A stretch of 64,000 nt of DNA from Ruminococcus sp. (lineage in GTDB: Bacteria > Bacillota > Clostridia > Oscillospirales > Ruminococcaceae): the NCBI GenBank assembly GCA_018376535.1, contig JAHABC010000008.1:21243-85242 (forward strand). Reading direction: 5' to 3'. Shown here in pieces: positions 45,835 through 54,666 of this stretch. The notes beneath the pieces were generated by a model, which was given only the letters and a program-made list of their open reading frames with translations, was not told where the DNA came from and searched no databases. The position numbers and the translations under genes are program-made. Position 1 is the first letter of the stretch, and the number at the start of each line of letters is the position of its first letter.

Positions 45835-46842
45835 CTATTGGATACCAGTACCATATACTATAGAATTATCGTTTTGGGCATTATAATCTGAAGTGATATC
45901 AGTAGGAGCAGTAGTTACATCGGTAGAAGTAGTATCATCAATATTAGAGAAGTTGAAGGTTTCATTAGCAGATACCGTATCTATGCCCAAAGTAGAGATA
46001 TCTGTAGTAGTAGCCGAACCCATAGTAGCCTCCTCAACTTTTTTAGTATACTGTTCATACTTATCTTTTTCGACAAACGATGCCGAATTAGAATTTACAA
46101 ATATTAAGTATCCGCTTTTTTGTTCAAGAATGTTTTGAGTTATAACCGTATTAGCATATCTAATCTTATACTCCAAATCAGAATACGCTCCCAACTTGAT
46201 ATATATTCTATCGGAATAGTTTATAAGTATATCATACTTATCAGATATGTCTACAGATACGATATTATCTAACATATCTAACTGTTTCATTTCGTTATAG
46301 ATAGTATTCAAAATTTTAGCTTTCTGTTCATCTTCCGATTGAAGTTTAGTATCATTTTCGACTATTTTAGGTTCAAAGCCTATAATATTCAATAAGTCTT
46401 CTCTAGCGTCACCATCTGTAGATAGTATTTTTAAACCTTCGCTAACCACAATGCAATCGTTGTTATCTTGAATGTTCATAGCTGGGATACTAGCTATAGT
46501 TTCGATAACCAAAGTACTAGGAAACTCTTTTTTAATAGTAACGTCATCGATGTACATTAAGTTACTTAAAATTCTTTGTTTGGCGACTTCGGTATTCAAT
46601 CTAACTAGATTATCCCCCTTATATATTTGCGATGCTTTTACTATTTCGGAGGCATCATATTCGCTACTTCCGTCCACTCTAATAGTTTTTATATTGAATA
46701 GCACTGTCATAGATAGAGTTACTATCAAAACTAGAACCAATACCACAACCATGAAGTAAAATAAAGGTTGTAATCTTTTTCTACGGCGTTCACGTTTAAC
46801 GTTAGATATCTTTTCAATTGAAGTCTTTTGAATCTCTCTCAA
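45835..46842 (-). CDS. ftsQ: Cell division protein FtsQ/DivIB
   Basis: A 335-aa bitopic membrane protein of the divisome. It has a basic cytoplasmic N-terminus (KRERRRKRLQ), one membrane helix (about 27-49), a POTRA domain directly after (IKTIRVDGSSEYDASEIVKAS) and a beta-domain, then an unusual Thr/Ser/Asp-rich tail of about 70 residues. It scaffolds FtsL and the septal penicillin-binding protein. It lies between murA and ftsZ, the normal place for clostridial divIB. Confidence 0.88.
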   Translation of the reverse strand: MREIQKTSIEKISNVKRERRRKRLQPLFYFMVVVLVLVLIVTLSMTVLFNIKTIRVDGSSEYDASEIVKASQIYKGDNLVRLNTEVAKQRILSNLMYIDDVTIKKEFPSTLVIETIASIPAMNIQDNNDCIVVSEGLKILSTDGDAREDLLNIIGFEPKIVENDTKLQSEDEQKAKILNTIYNEMKQLDMLDNIVSVDISDKYDILINYSDRIYIKLGAYSDLEYKIRYANTVITQNILEQKSGYLIFVNSNSASFVEKDKYEQYTKKVEEATMGSATTTDISTLGIDTVSANETFNFSNIDDTTSTDVTTAPTDITSDYNAQNDNSIVYGTGIQ

Positions 46843-46918
46843 TACAATCTCCCCTTTTAAACGACATTAAACTTTTTTTGAAACGACTAAATATAGTCAT
46901 TACAAACATCATAGAGTA

Positions 46919-48175
46919 TTACACTCTTTTTATGTTAGCACCAACAGAAGATAACACCTTTTCAATCTCTTGATATCCTCTATCGATATAATGCAAGTTA
47001 GATACTTCTGTTAAACCGTCAGCTTTTAAACCTGCTATTACTAAAGATGCTCCCCCACGCAAATCGGTAGCCGAAACGCTAGTTCCATATAGTTTAGGGA
47101 CTCCTCTAACTATAGCAATCTTGCCCATAACCTCGATATCTGCACCCATGCGAATAAGTTCATCAGCATGACGATATCTGCTATCGAAAATAGTTTCTTC
47201 AAAAGTAGAAGTTTTATCACCAACGGTCATTACGGACATCAAAGGAGATTGCATATCTGTAGGGAATGCAGGATAAGGCATAGTCTTTATATTCTTTAAC
47301 GAATGAACTCTACCTTTAGATGTTATATATATTTTATCCTCATAAGTATGGATATCGCAACCTAACTCATCGAACATACTAAGTAGAATATCTAAGTGAT
47401 TTATACAAACGTTATTAAGAACTAATTCTCCTCCAGTGATAGCCACACAACACATATAAGTTACAGCCACAACCCTATCGGGAATTATTGAGTGCGTACA
47501 ACCATGTAGACTATCCACACCGTTAATATAGATATCGCTTTGACCATCACCATGGATATCTGCACCACAACTTCTTAGATAGTCGCAAAGGTCGGATATT
47601 TCAGGTTCTCTAGCCGAATTTTTTATAATAGTTTCACCTTTAGCAAGGACACTAGCTAAAATCAAATTTTCGGTAGCTCCCACCGATGCGAATGGTAGAG
47701 TAATCTTAGTACCTTTTAGACCATCTTTAGCATTGCAGAATATAGTTCCGTATTCTTCTTTGATATCTGCACCCAGTTTTTGCAAGCCGTATAAGTGTAT
47801 ATCAATAGGGCGTGAACCCAATTGACAACCTCCAGGTAAGGATATAGTACATCTTCCATACTTACCCAACAACGCTCCCATATATAGTATAGATGACCTC
47901 ATTTCACGCATTAAGTTAGTAGGAACGATACAATTAGGGAAATCTATGCAACTATCTACAGTAAGAGTATTATCAGTAAAGTTACAAATCGAGCCTATGC
48001 TGTTTAATATTCTACACGATGAGTATACATCGGATAACTTAGGACAGTTTAACAGAGTAGTAGTTCCATCACACAACAGAGTACTAGCCAATATAGGCAA
48101 AGAACTATTCTTTGAACCTTGAACGTTTATCTCTCCAAAGAGTTTATTACCACCCTCAATTAAGAGTTTTTGCAT
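46919..48175 (-). CDS. murA: UDP-N-acetylglucosamine 1-carboxyvinyltransferase
   Basis: First committed step of peptidoglycan synthesis: transfers enolpyruvate from PEP to UDP-GlcNAc in the cytoplasm; target of fosfomycin. The 418-aa protein has GSKNSSLPI (20-28; Lys22 and Asn23) and the active-site loop PGGCQLGSRPID with the catalytic Cys117 present, so fosfomycin sensitivity is expected. AAGGGGTG precedes the ATG. Clostridia often carry two murA genes; this is the one inside the division cluster. Confidence 0.95.
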   Translation of the reverse strand: MQKLLIEGGNKLFGEINVQGSKNSSLPILASTLLCDGTTTLLNCPKLSDVYSSCRILNSIGSICNFTDNTLTVDSCIDFPNCIVPTNLMREMRSSILYMGALLGKYGRCTISLPGGCQLGSRPIDIHLYGLQKLGADIKEEYGTIFCNAKDGLKGTKITLPFASVGATENLILASVLAKGETIIKNSAREPEISDLCDYLRSCGADIHGDGQSDIYINGVDSLHGCTHSIIPDRVVAVTYMCCVAITGGELVLNNVCINHLDILLSMFDELGCDIHTYEDKIYITSKGRVHSLKNIKTMPYPAFPTDMQSPLMSVMTVGDKTSTFEETIFDSRYRHADELIRMGADIEVMGKIAIVRGVPKLYGTSVSATDLRGGASLVIAGLKADGLTEVSNLHYIDRGYQEIEKVLSSVGANIKRV

Positions 48176-48240
48176 ATCAACACACCCCTTGAAATATAAT
48201 TCTACACGGTATAATATGCAAAAATGAACTGATTTGTTAA

Positions 48241-49359
48241 TTATCTAACTACAGATTTAATAGTATTCCAAATTCTATCATTGGTATCGGTTATACAACA
48301 AGATTTAGCTTTAATACTCATTTCTTCGACCTTATTAGGATTTTTATATAAATCTTCTATGTAGCCAATAATCTTTTGTGGAGTAACGTCTTTCTGTTCG
48401 ACTACTATACTAGCTCCAGCCTTACCCAGAACCATAGCGTTATAATATTGATGGTTTCCTGCAACGTTTGGAGATGGTATCAAAATAGATGCTCTGCCTA
48501 CTGCCTCTAATTCAGCAAGAGTAGACGCTCCCGAACGACAGATTACTAAGTCACAAGCCGATAGACAAGTATCCATATCGTTAATATATTCAGTAATGCG
48601 AACGCCATCGCCAATTAGATTAATGTTAGCATCTTTCATAGCTTTAGGGAAACTTTCTCTGCCCATGCCACCGTAACCATGTATATGGTTGATTTTTAAA
48701 CGTTCTTTTCTGCTCCACTTGATTACTTCAGCCATAGTATCATTTATGCAACCTGCTCCAAGACTTCCACCAAACGATAGTATAGTAAAATTATCATTAA
48801 AACCCAACTCTTTTCTAGCCTGTTTTTTGGATTTATTTACTAATTGTGAACGTACTGGTAAACCAGTGACAACGTAATCTATACTTTTATCGAAGTAGTC
48901 CATAGCTTCTTCAATGGTGAGCATGACCTTATCCACTTGTTTAGATAGAATTTTATTAGTCATACCTGGGAAGGCATTCTGTTCATGAATAACCGTAGGA
49001 ATACCCATCTGAACGGCTTTTTGAACTACTGGACCACACACATAACCACCAGTACCAATAACGATATCGGGTTTAAAGTTAGATATAATCTCTTTAGCTC
49101 TATGACCTGCCGTAGTTAAGTATGCTAGAGTTTTTATATTTCTTCCTATATTTTTCAAAGTCAACTTTCTTTGAAAGCCAGTAACTTTAATAGTTTCAAA
49201 GTTGTAATTAGCCTGAGGTACTAGCTTAGCCTCCATACCGAATGGAGTTCCTGCGTACAAAATTTCTGCATTTTTATCGTGGCTCTGCACTATAGATGCT
49301 ATTGCTAATGCTGGATTAATATGTCCACCAGTACCTCCACCAGTCACTAAAACTCTCAT
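48241..49359 (-). CDS. murG: UDP-GlcNAc:lipid I N-acetylglucosaminyltransferase
   Basis: Peripheral membrane GT28 enzyme that makes lipid II. The 372-aa protein has the N-terminal GGGTGGHINPALA (7-19), IGTGGYVCGPVV, HEQNAFPG and, in the second domain, SFGGSLGA and RSGASTLAELEAVGRASILIP for UDP-GlcNAc binding. The ATG at 49359 has GGAGG before it; 21 upstream in-frame residues are rejected as they precede this site. It lies downstream of ftsW with two hairpins in the gap. Confidence 0.96.
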   Translation of the reverse strand: MRVLVTGGGTGGHINPALAIASIVQSHDKNAEILYAGTPFGMEAKLVPQANYNFETIKVTGFQRKLTLKNIGRNIKTLAYLTTAGHRAKEIISNFKPDIVIGTGGYVCGPVVQKAVQMGIPTVIHEQNAFPGMTNKILSKQVDKVMLTIEEAMDYFDKSIDYVVTGLPVRSQLVNKSKKQARKELGFNDNFTILSFGGSLGAGCINDTMAEVIKWSRKERLKINHIHGYGGMGRESFPKAMKDANINLIGDGVRITEYINDMDTCLSACDLVICRSGASTLAELEAVGRASILIPSPNVAGNHQYYNAMVLGKAGASIVVEQKDVTPQKIIGYIEDLYKNPNKVEEMSIKAKSCCITDTNDRIWNTIKSVVR

Positions 49360-49405
49360 AAATAAAAACCTCCAAAATAGATATTTAAATAGATATATTA
49401 ATACT

Positions 49406-49484
49406 AACGTGAATTTAACCATCGATATGTTAAACTCACGTTAATACTAAATTAATCATAATGGAACGCCATCAAAGGCGTTCC
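49406..49484 (-). other. Two hairpins in the ftsW-murG gap
   Basis: GGAACGCC (49463-49470) pairs with GGCGTTCC (49477-49484) over a 6-base loop. Next to it AACGTGAATTTAAC (49406-49419) pairs with its near-complement at 49429-49442 (13 of 14). Neither has a T run on the minus strand, so they look like mRNA processing or stability elements rather than plain terminators. Confidence 0.6.
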
Positions 49485-49497
49485 TTAACACTATAAG

Positions 49498-50691
49498 CTA
49501 CTTTTCCATATTAGATTGCCGTGATACGTTTAATATAATTCCCATTTGAGCCAGTAGCATAATTAAAGATGTTCCACCATAACTAAAGAATGGCAAACTA
49601 ATACCAGTATTAGGCATAAAGTTACTAGCTACGGCAATGTTCAAAAATGCTTGGATTCCAACTTGAATAGTCAAGCCTACGCACATTAGCATACCAAACT
49701 TATCTTTAGCATTAGATGCTATTAACATACCTCTAAAGACAAATAATGCGAATAGTAATATTACTGTTACAGCTCCAATAAAACCCAACTCTTCGCATAC
49801 TATGGCGAATACGAAGTCGTTTTGACTTTCTGGTAAGTACAAGTATTTCTGCCTAGATTCTCCTAAACCCAAGCCGAACACTCCACCAGAACCTATTGCT
49901 ATCAAAGATTGACAAGTTTGCCAAGTTTTATCAGTGGCATCAGCAAAAGGGTCACGCCAGCCTTGTATTCTTTCTTGGAAGTAGTTAAAGCCTTCCACGG
50001 AACTTTTGTATATTATAACACTTGCAAGACCTGCAACACCTATTCCACCTAGAGCCAACATATGAACAAATCTAGCACCACCAACGAATACTATAATTAT
50101 ACCTATAAAGCAAATCAATAGAGTACCCGAAAGATGAGGTTCTAGCATCATTAAGCCTGAAACTACTCCCAATATCACTAGATACGGTACTATACCAGTT
50201 TTGAACTTTTTCATCTTATCGTAGTTATTAGATATCAAATAGGAAAATAAGACGATAATTCCAAACTTCATAACCTCAGAGGGTTGAAAAGAGAAAGAAC
50301 CAAATCCGAGCCATCTTTTAATACCTGTATCCGTTCCGTAGCCTAGTGGAGTAAGAACCAATGCAAGTAGAACCAGTGCCACTCCAAAGATACTAAACGC
50401 TACCCATCTTTTAGCAAAAAAATGATAGTCCCAATACGATAAAACAAACATGACAAATAAACCTATTATAGCAAATATTATCTGCCTAGATACATAATAA
50501 GTACCTGCATGACCTTTACTTACTGCTATTGCATAACCAGCTGAGAACATCATAACAATACCTATTACTAGTAACACTATCACTATACACAAAAAAGATA
50601 TATCTAAGTTGCCCCACTTACCGAACACTTTAAAAGCAGTAAAATTTTTCTTATTTTTCTTATCTTTTGAGTTATATATTTCTCTTGTCAA
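49498..50691 (-). CDS. ftsW: Lipid II polymerase FtsW (SEDS family)
   Basis: A 397-aa SEDS-family membrane protein with about ten helices that polymerises glycan strands with its partner penicillin-binding protein. Conserved parts are GYGTDTGIKRWLGFGSFSFQPSEVMKFG, LMLEPHLSGTLL, RIQGWRDPFAD and the C-terminal NTGISLPFFSYGGTS. The start is taken as TTG at 50691 (MTREIYNSKDKK), 8 bp after GGGAG; GTG at 50700 overlaps that ribosome site. SpoVE is the sporulation paralogue; the division-cluster position does not fully separate the two. Confidence 0.9.
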   Translation of the reverse strand: MTREIYNSKDKKNKKNFTAFKVFGKWGNLDISFLCIVIVLLVIGIVMMFSAGYAIAVSKGHAGTYYVSRQIIFAIIGLFVMFVLSYWDYHFFAKRWVAFSIFGVALVLLALVLTPLGYGTDTGIKRWLGFGSFSFQPSEVMKFGIIVLFSYLISNNYDKMKKFKTGIVPYLVILGVVSGLMMLEPHLSGTLLICFIGIIIVFVGGARFVHMLALGGIGVAGLASVIIYKSSVEGFNYFQERIQGWRDPFADATDKTWQTCQSLIAIGSGGVFGLGLGESRQKYLYLPESQNDFVFAIVCEELGFIGAVTVILLFALFVFRGMLIASNAKDKFGMLMCVGLTIQVGIQAFLNIAVASNFMPNTGISLPFFSYGGTSLIMLLAQMGIILNVSRQSNMEK

Positions 50692-50719
50692 AAGCAACAC
50701 TCCCTTAACAACACGCTAA

Positions 50720-51745
50720 CTATAGCATAACTGCGATAACTCCAGCTATCAAAGATACTATAGAAAAAGTAATAACTATCTTATACTCACTAAAACCACA
50801 AAGTTCAAAGTGATGATGTATAGGTGTCATCTTAAAAATTCTTCTTCCCTCGCCATAGAATTTCTTTGTAATCTTGAAGTATGTAACTTGAATCACTACC
50901 GATAGAGCCTCACAAACGTAAATCAAGCCTATTAGCACCACCAAAAGATGCTTATGTGTACACATTCCAATAGCTACAAAAGAACCTCCTAAGAACATAG
51001 AACCAGTATCACCCATGAAGATTTTAGCAGGGTGTAAATTCCAGATTAAAAATCCTAAACAACCTCCAGCAATAGCTATTGCAAATATAGATATTTCGTT
51101 CAAACTCATAAGACCACATATAGTACTCAAGGCTAACATAGTAATAACAGTTACCGAACCACATAGACCATCTATACCATCGGTTAAGTTTACTGCATTA
51201 GATAAGAATATCATGAACAATATCATAATTGGATAGTATAGCACACCGAAATCCACACTAGCGAATATAAAGTCAATTTCAGTAGAGGTATCACCTAAGA
51301 AGTAAAGCACTGCCAAGAATAGTCCTGAGAATATAAACTGAAACAACATCTTTTGTTTAGGTGTCAAACCAAGATTTTGTTTTTTAACAGCTTTAGTATA
51401 GTCATCAGCAAAGCCTATACCACAAAAACATAGAGCATATATCAAACAAGCGAACATTCTAAGCAGATTTTTAGAAGTTTCAGTAGCAGTTATATCCAAA
51501 GTAGATACTCTATATAGAACGTATCCAACTATAGTCATGACCACACTACTTATTATGAACATAAATCCGCCCATTATTGGAGTTCCTTGCTTTTTTTGAT
51601 GGCTTTCTAACTTAGAACCTACAAACTTCTCTATAGTTTGACCGAAACTAATCTTGTGCATAAAAGGAATTAAAAACTTTCCAATAACACCAGCAATAAT
51701 AAAAGATACTATCGGAATTAACAATTTTAACCAAATAGGTATCAT
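50720..51745 (-). CDS. mraY: Phospho-N-acetylmuramoyl-pentapeptide transferase
   Basis: Integral membrane enzyme (341 aa, about ten helices) that attaches the MurNAc-pentapeptide to undecaprenyl phosphate, making lipid I. Motifs are GTPIMGGFMF near the N-terminus, FADDYTK (Asp-Asp), NLTDGIDGLCG, FMGDTGSMFLGG and the C-terminal MTPIHHHFEL. AAAGGA precedes the ATG. It starts 6 bp after murF and precedes ftsW. murD, which normally lies between mraY and ftsW, is absent here. Confidence 0.97.
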   Translation of the reverse strand: MIPIWLKLLIPIVSFIIAGVIGKFLIPFMHKISFGQTIEKFVGSKLESHQKKQGTPIMGGFMFIISSVVMTIVGYVLYRVSTLDITATETSKNLLRMFACLIYALCFCGIGFADDYTKAVKKQNLGLTPKQKMLFQFIFSGLFLAVLYFLGDTSTEIDFIFASVDFGVLYYPIMILFMIFLSNAVNLTDGIDGLCGSVTVITMLALSTICGLMSLNEISIFAIAIAGGCLGFLIWNLHPAKIFMGDTGSMFLGGSFVAIGMCTHKHLLVVLIGLIYVCEALSVVIQVTYFKITKKFYGEGRRIFKMTPIHHHFELCGFSEYKIVITFSIVSLIAGVIAVML

Positions 51746-51751
51746 AGCAAA

Positions 51752-53113
51752 CTAATCCTTTCTATCATAAATATAGTCAATAGTTTCTTCCAACCTCATG
51801 CCACGACTAGCCTTAAATAGAACGATATCGTTAGGTTTTAAGAAGTCGCAAAGGGCTTGATTAAGTTGGGACTTATCTGTAAAGAATTTTACATCTTTGT
51901 TATAGTTTAGAGCAACTTTTCCTATATTTTGAGCCTCTACGCCGTAACAGAAAAGAACATCTGCTTTAGATTGCCCTACAAAATCGCCAACCATAGAATG
52001 TAACTTAGTAGACATTTCACCTAGTTCAAGCATATCGCCTAGAACTGCAACACGTCTACCACAATCTTTAGGAGTAGTCTGCGATAGCACCGTTAAAGAT
52101 GCTTTCATAGAATCAGGACTAGCATTATAGCAATCTACAATGACGGTCTGTTGACCTTTTTGAACTATATTCTGTCTTAAACTATCTGGCTTGAACTTAC
52201 TTAGAGCGTTAGCAATCTCATTAGGAGTTAAACCCAACTTAGTTCCAACTGCAAAAGATACCAATGCGTTTAATACGTTATGTCTGCCAATAGCAGTCAA
52301 CTTTATATCTTTAGAGTTGCCGTTCCAATTTACTGTAAAGGTAGTATAGTCATCAAATTGATGTATATTAGTAGCTTTAAAATCGCAATCGGGATTGTCT
52401 ATACCAAAAGTTATAGTTTCTCTGCCCAACTGGTAAGACGTTTGATATAATGATATATCATCTGCATTTAGGAATATTGGAGCAGAGCCGTCCATACCCT
52501 CTAAGATTTCCAACTTAGCCTTTAGAATACCTTGCTGAGAACCTAAGTTTTCAATGTGAGAAAATCCTATATTGGTGATTACTGCCATAGTAGGTAGAGC
52601 CGTTCTAGTTAGACGTGAAATCTCACCAAAGTGTGACATACCCATTTCTATTACGGCACACTCATGAGAACTATCTAGATTAAATAAAGTCTTAGGTAGA
52701 CCAATCTCATTATTAAGATTTCCAGTAGTCTTTAAAGTGTTAAACTTTTCCGATAGTACTAAAGCAATCATTTCTTTAGTAGTAGTCTTGCCAACGCTAC
52801 CAGTTACGGCAACTAAATTGATATTGAACTTACTTCTATAATATCTAGCGATATCCAATAGAGCCTTTCTAGTATTTGGTACTACTATACAGTTATAGCC
52901 TTCGATATTTTTTTCCGATACTACAGCCTTAGCACCCTTTTGAAATGCAGTTTCTATATAATCATGACCGTCAAAATTTTCACCTTTTATAGCGACAAAA
53001 AGGCAACCCTCTGGGATAGTTCTAGTATCCGTGCTAATCTCATTGATTTGACCATCTACTTTAACAGTAGAGCCGACTGCATTAGCAATTTCTGATAAAC
53101 TTAAAATTTCCAT
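51752..53113 (-). CDS. murF: UDP-MurNAc-tripeptide:D-Ala-D-Ala ligase
   Basis: Adds D-Ala-D-Ala to the UDP-MurNAc tripeptide. The 453-aa Mur ligase has an N-terminal domain with STDTRTIPEGCLFVAIKGENFDGHDY, a central ATPase P-loop GSVGKTTTKEM (105-115), LNNEIGLPKTL and a C-terminal domain DCYNASPDSMKASL. GAGG lies before the ATG. It lies between murE and mraY in the usual order. Confidence 0.96.
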   Translation of the reverse strand: MEILSLSEIANAVGSTVKVDGQINEISTDTRTIPEGCLFVAIKGENFDGHDYIETAFQKGAKAVVSEKNIEGYNCIVVPNTRKALLDIARYYRSKFNINLVAVTGSVGKTTTKEMIALVLSEKFNTLKTTGNLNNEIGLPKTLFNLDSSHECAVIEMGMSHFGEISRLTRTALPTMAVITNIGFSHIENLGSQQGILKAKLEILEGMDGSAPIFLNADDISLYQTSYQLGRETITFGIDNPDCDFKATNIHQFDDYTTFTVNWNGNSKDIKLTAIGRHNVLNALVSFAVGTKLGLTPNEIANALSKFKPDSLRQNIVQKGQQTVIVDCYNASPDSMKASLTVLSQTTPKDCGRRVAVLGDMLELGEMSTKLHSMVGDFVGQSKADVLFCYGVEAQNIGKVALNYNKDVKFFTDKSQLNQALCDFLKPNDIVLFKASRGMRLEETIDYIYDRKD

Positions 53114-53150
53114 AATTAAATCTTCCTCATAAAATAATTTTGAATAAAAC

Positions 53151-54581
53151 CTAAAGTGTCTTTAAGGCATCTGCGACGATTTCACGTTCATCAAGGTGAA
53201 TATGTACGTTATTAGCCAAAATTTGATAATCTTCATGACCTTTACCAGCCAATACAATGATATCGCCAGTTTTAGCAGTTTTAATAGCATGATGTATAGC
53301 ATCAATTCTATCAACGACCACATCATAAGGGATAGCAGTTTCGCCCTCTAGTCCAACTAAGATGTCATTAATAATATCTTGTGGATTTTCATTTCTAGGG
53401 TTATCAGAAGTTATTATTAACTTATCGGCGTACTTCAACGCAGATTTACACATTAAAGGACGCTTAGTCTTATCACGATTGCCACCACAACCAAATAGAC
53501 AGATTAGTCTACCAGTAGTATATTCTTTAACGCTTTTCAAGATATTTTCAATAGCATCTGGAGTATGAGCGTAATCGCAAATTACAGAGAAGTCTTTGCC
53601 AGTTGGAATAACTTCGCATCTACCCTTAACACCGTGACACTTTTCTACAGATTGCTTAATATTTTCAAAAGGAATACCCTCAGCTAAGCAGACGCTCATA
53701 ACACCAGTAACGTTGGCAACGTTAAAAGAACCTACCATTTTCATATTTATATCATAGCTATCGTCAAGGGTATTAAATCTAAAGGAAGTGCCATCGGATT
53801 TTATTACTGGATTAGTAGCAAAGAAATCAGCCTCTTTAGTAATACTATATGAATACTTTTCGCAAGTTATTTCATTGAAAAGTCTAACACCATAATCGTC
53901 ATCAATGCAAACGATAGCCTTATCGCAGATGTCGAAAAGCATCTTTTTAGCTTGATAGTAATTTTCCATAGTCTTATGATAGTCTAAGTGGTCTTGAGTT
54001 AAGTTAGTAAATACAGCAGTATCAAAGTGGATAGCACCAATCCTATGCTGAACCAATCCAAAAGAGGATACTTCCATTACAACGTAATCGCAACCAGCCT
54101 TATACATTTTATCCAAAAGAGCCATTAAATCGAAAGCCATAGGAGTAGTATTATCTGTATGGATAACTTCGTCACCTATTTCATTTTGGATAGTACCAAT
54201 TAAACCGACTTTATAATCGTTATCGGTTAGTATGTGCTTGATAACGTTAGTCATAGTAGTCTTACCGTTAGTACCAGTAACTCCTATGAACTTCATTTTC
54301 TTTTCAGGATTTCCAAACCAAGCACAACAAAGTTCGCCATAGAACTCTCTAGTATTAGGAACTATAATTTGATTTTCCAAATTTAAATTATGGTCAACGA
54401 CTACTATAGCACCCATATCAACGGCATCTTTAGCCTTAGAGTGACCATCAAAAGAACCACCCTTAACACATGCGAATATACAGTTCTTTTCAATCTTTCT
54501 AGAGTCATCTGTAATAGATACTATTTCTCTATTTGGAATGTGTATGTTTGCAATACCTTTGATTAAATCATATAATTTCAA
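53151..54581 (-). CDS. murE: UDP-MurNAc-L-Ala-D-Glu:meso-DAP ligase
   Basis: Adds the third stem amino acid. The 476-aa protein has GTNGKTT (103-109), TNLTQDHLDYHKTM and the specificity motif DNPR (about 392-395). DNPR marks meso-diaminopimelate as substrate, so the wall is DAP-type. The start is the TTG at 54581 with GAGGTG 7 bp before it; the longer frame would extend across an upstream hairpin. It follows the penicillin-binding protein gene. Confidence 0.94.
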   Translation of the reverse strand: MKLYDLIKGIANIHIPNREIVSITDDSRKIEKNCIFACVKGGSFDGHSKAKDAVDMGAIVVVDHNLNLENQIIVPNTREFYGELCCAWFGNPEKKMKFIGVTGTNGKTTMTNVIKHILTDNDYKVGLIGTIQNEIGDEVIHTDNTTPMAFDLMALLDKMYKAGCDYVVMEVSSFGLVQHRIGAIHFDTAVFTNLTQDHLDYHKTMENYYQAKKMLFDICDKAIVCIDDDYGVRLFNEITCEKYSYSITKEADFFATNPVIKSDGTSFRFNTLDDSYDINMKMVGSFNVANVTGVMSVCLAEGIPFENIKQSVEKCHGVKGRCEVIPTGKDFSVICDYAHTPDAIENILKSVKEYTTGRLICLFGCGGNRDKTKRPLMCKSALKYADKLIITSDNPRNENPQDIINDILVGLEGETAIPYDVVVDRIDAIHHAIKTAKTGDIIVLAGKGHEDYQILANNVHIHLDEREIVADALKTL

Positions 54582-54627
54582 AGTCCAACACCTCATTTTT
54601 AATATCTCTAATATATTATAATATCTA

Positions 54628-54650
54628 AGTGCGACAAGCAAGGTCGCACT
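54628..54650 (-). other. Hairpin in the PBP-murE gap
   Basis: AGTGCGAC (54628-54635) pairs with GTCGCACT (54643-54650). This is a GC-rich perfect stem in an otherwise AT-rich gap, without a clear T run on the minus strand. Confidence 0.6.
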
Positions 54651-54666
54651 CAAGATACATTAAACA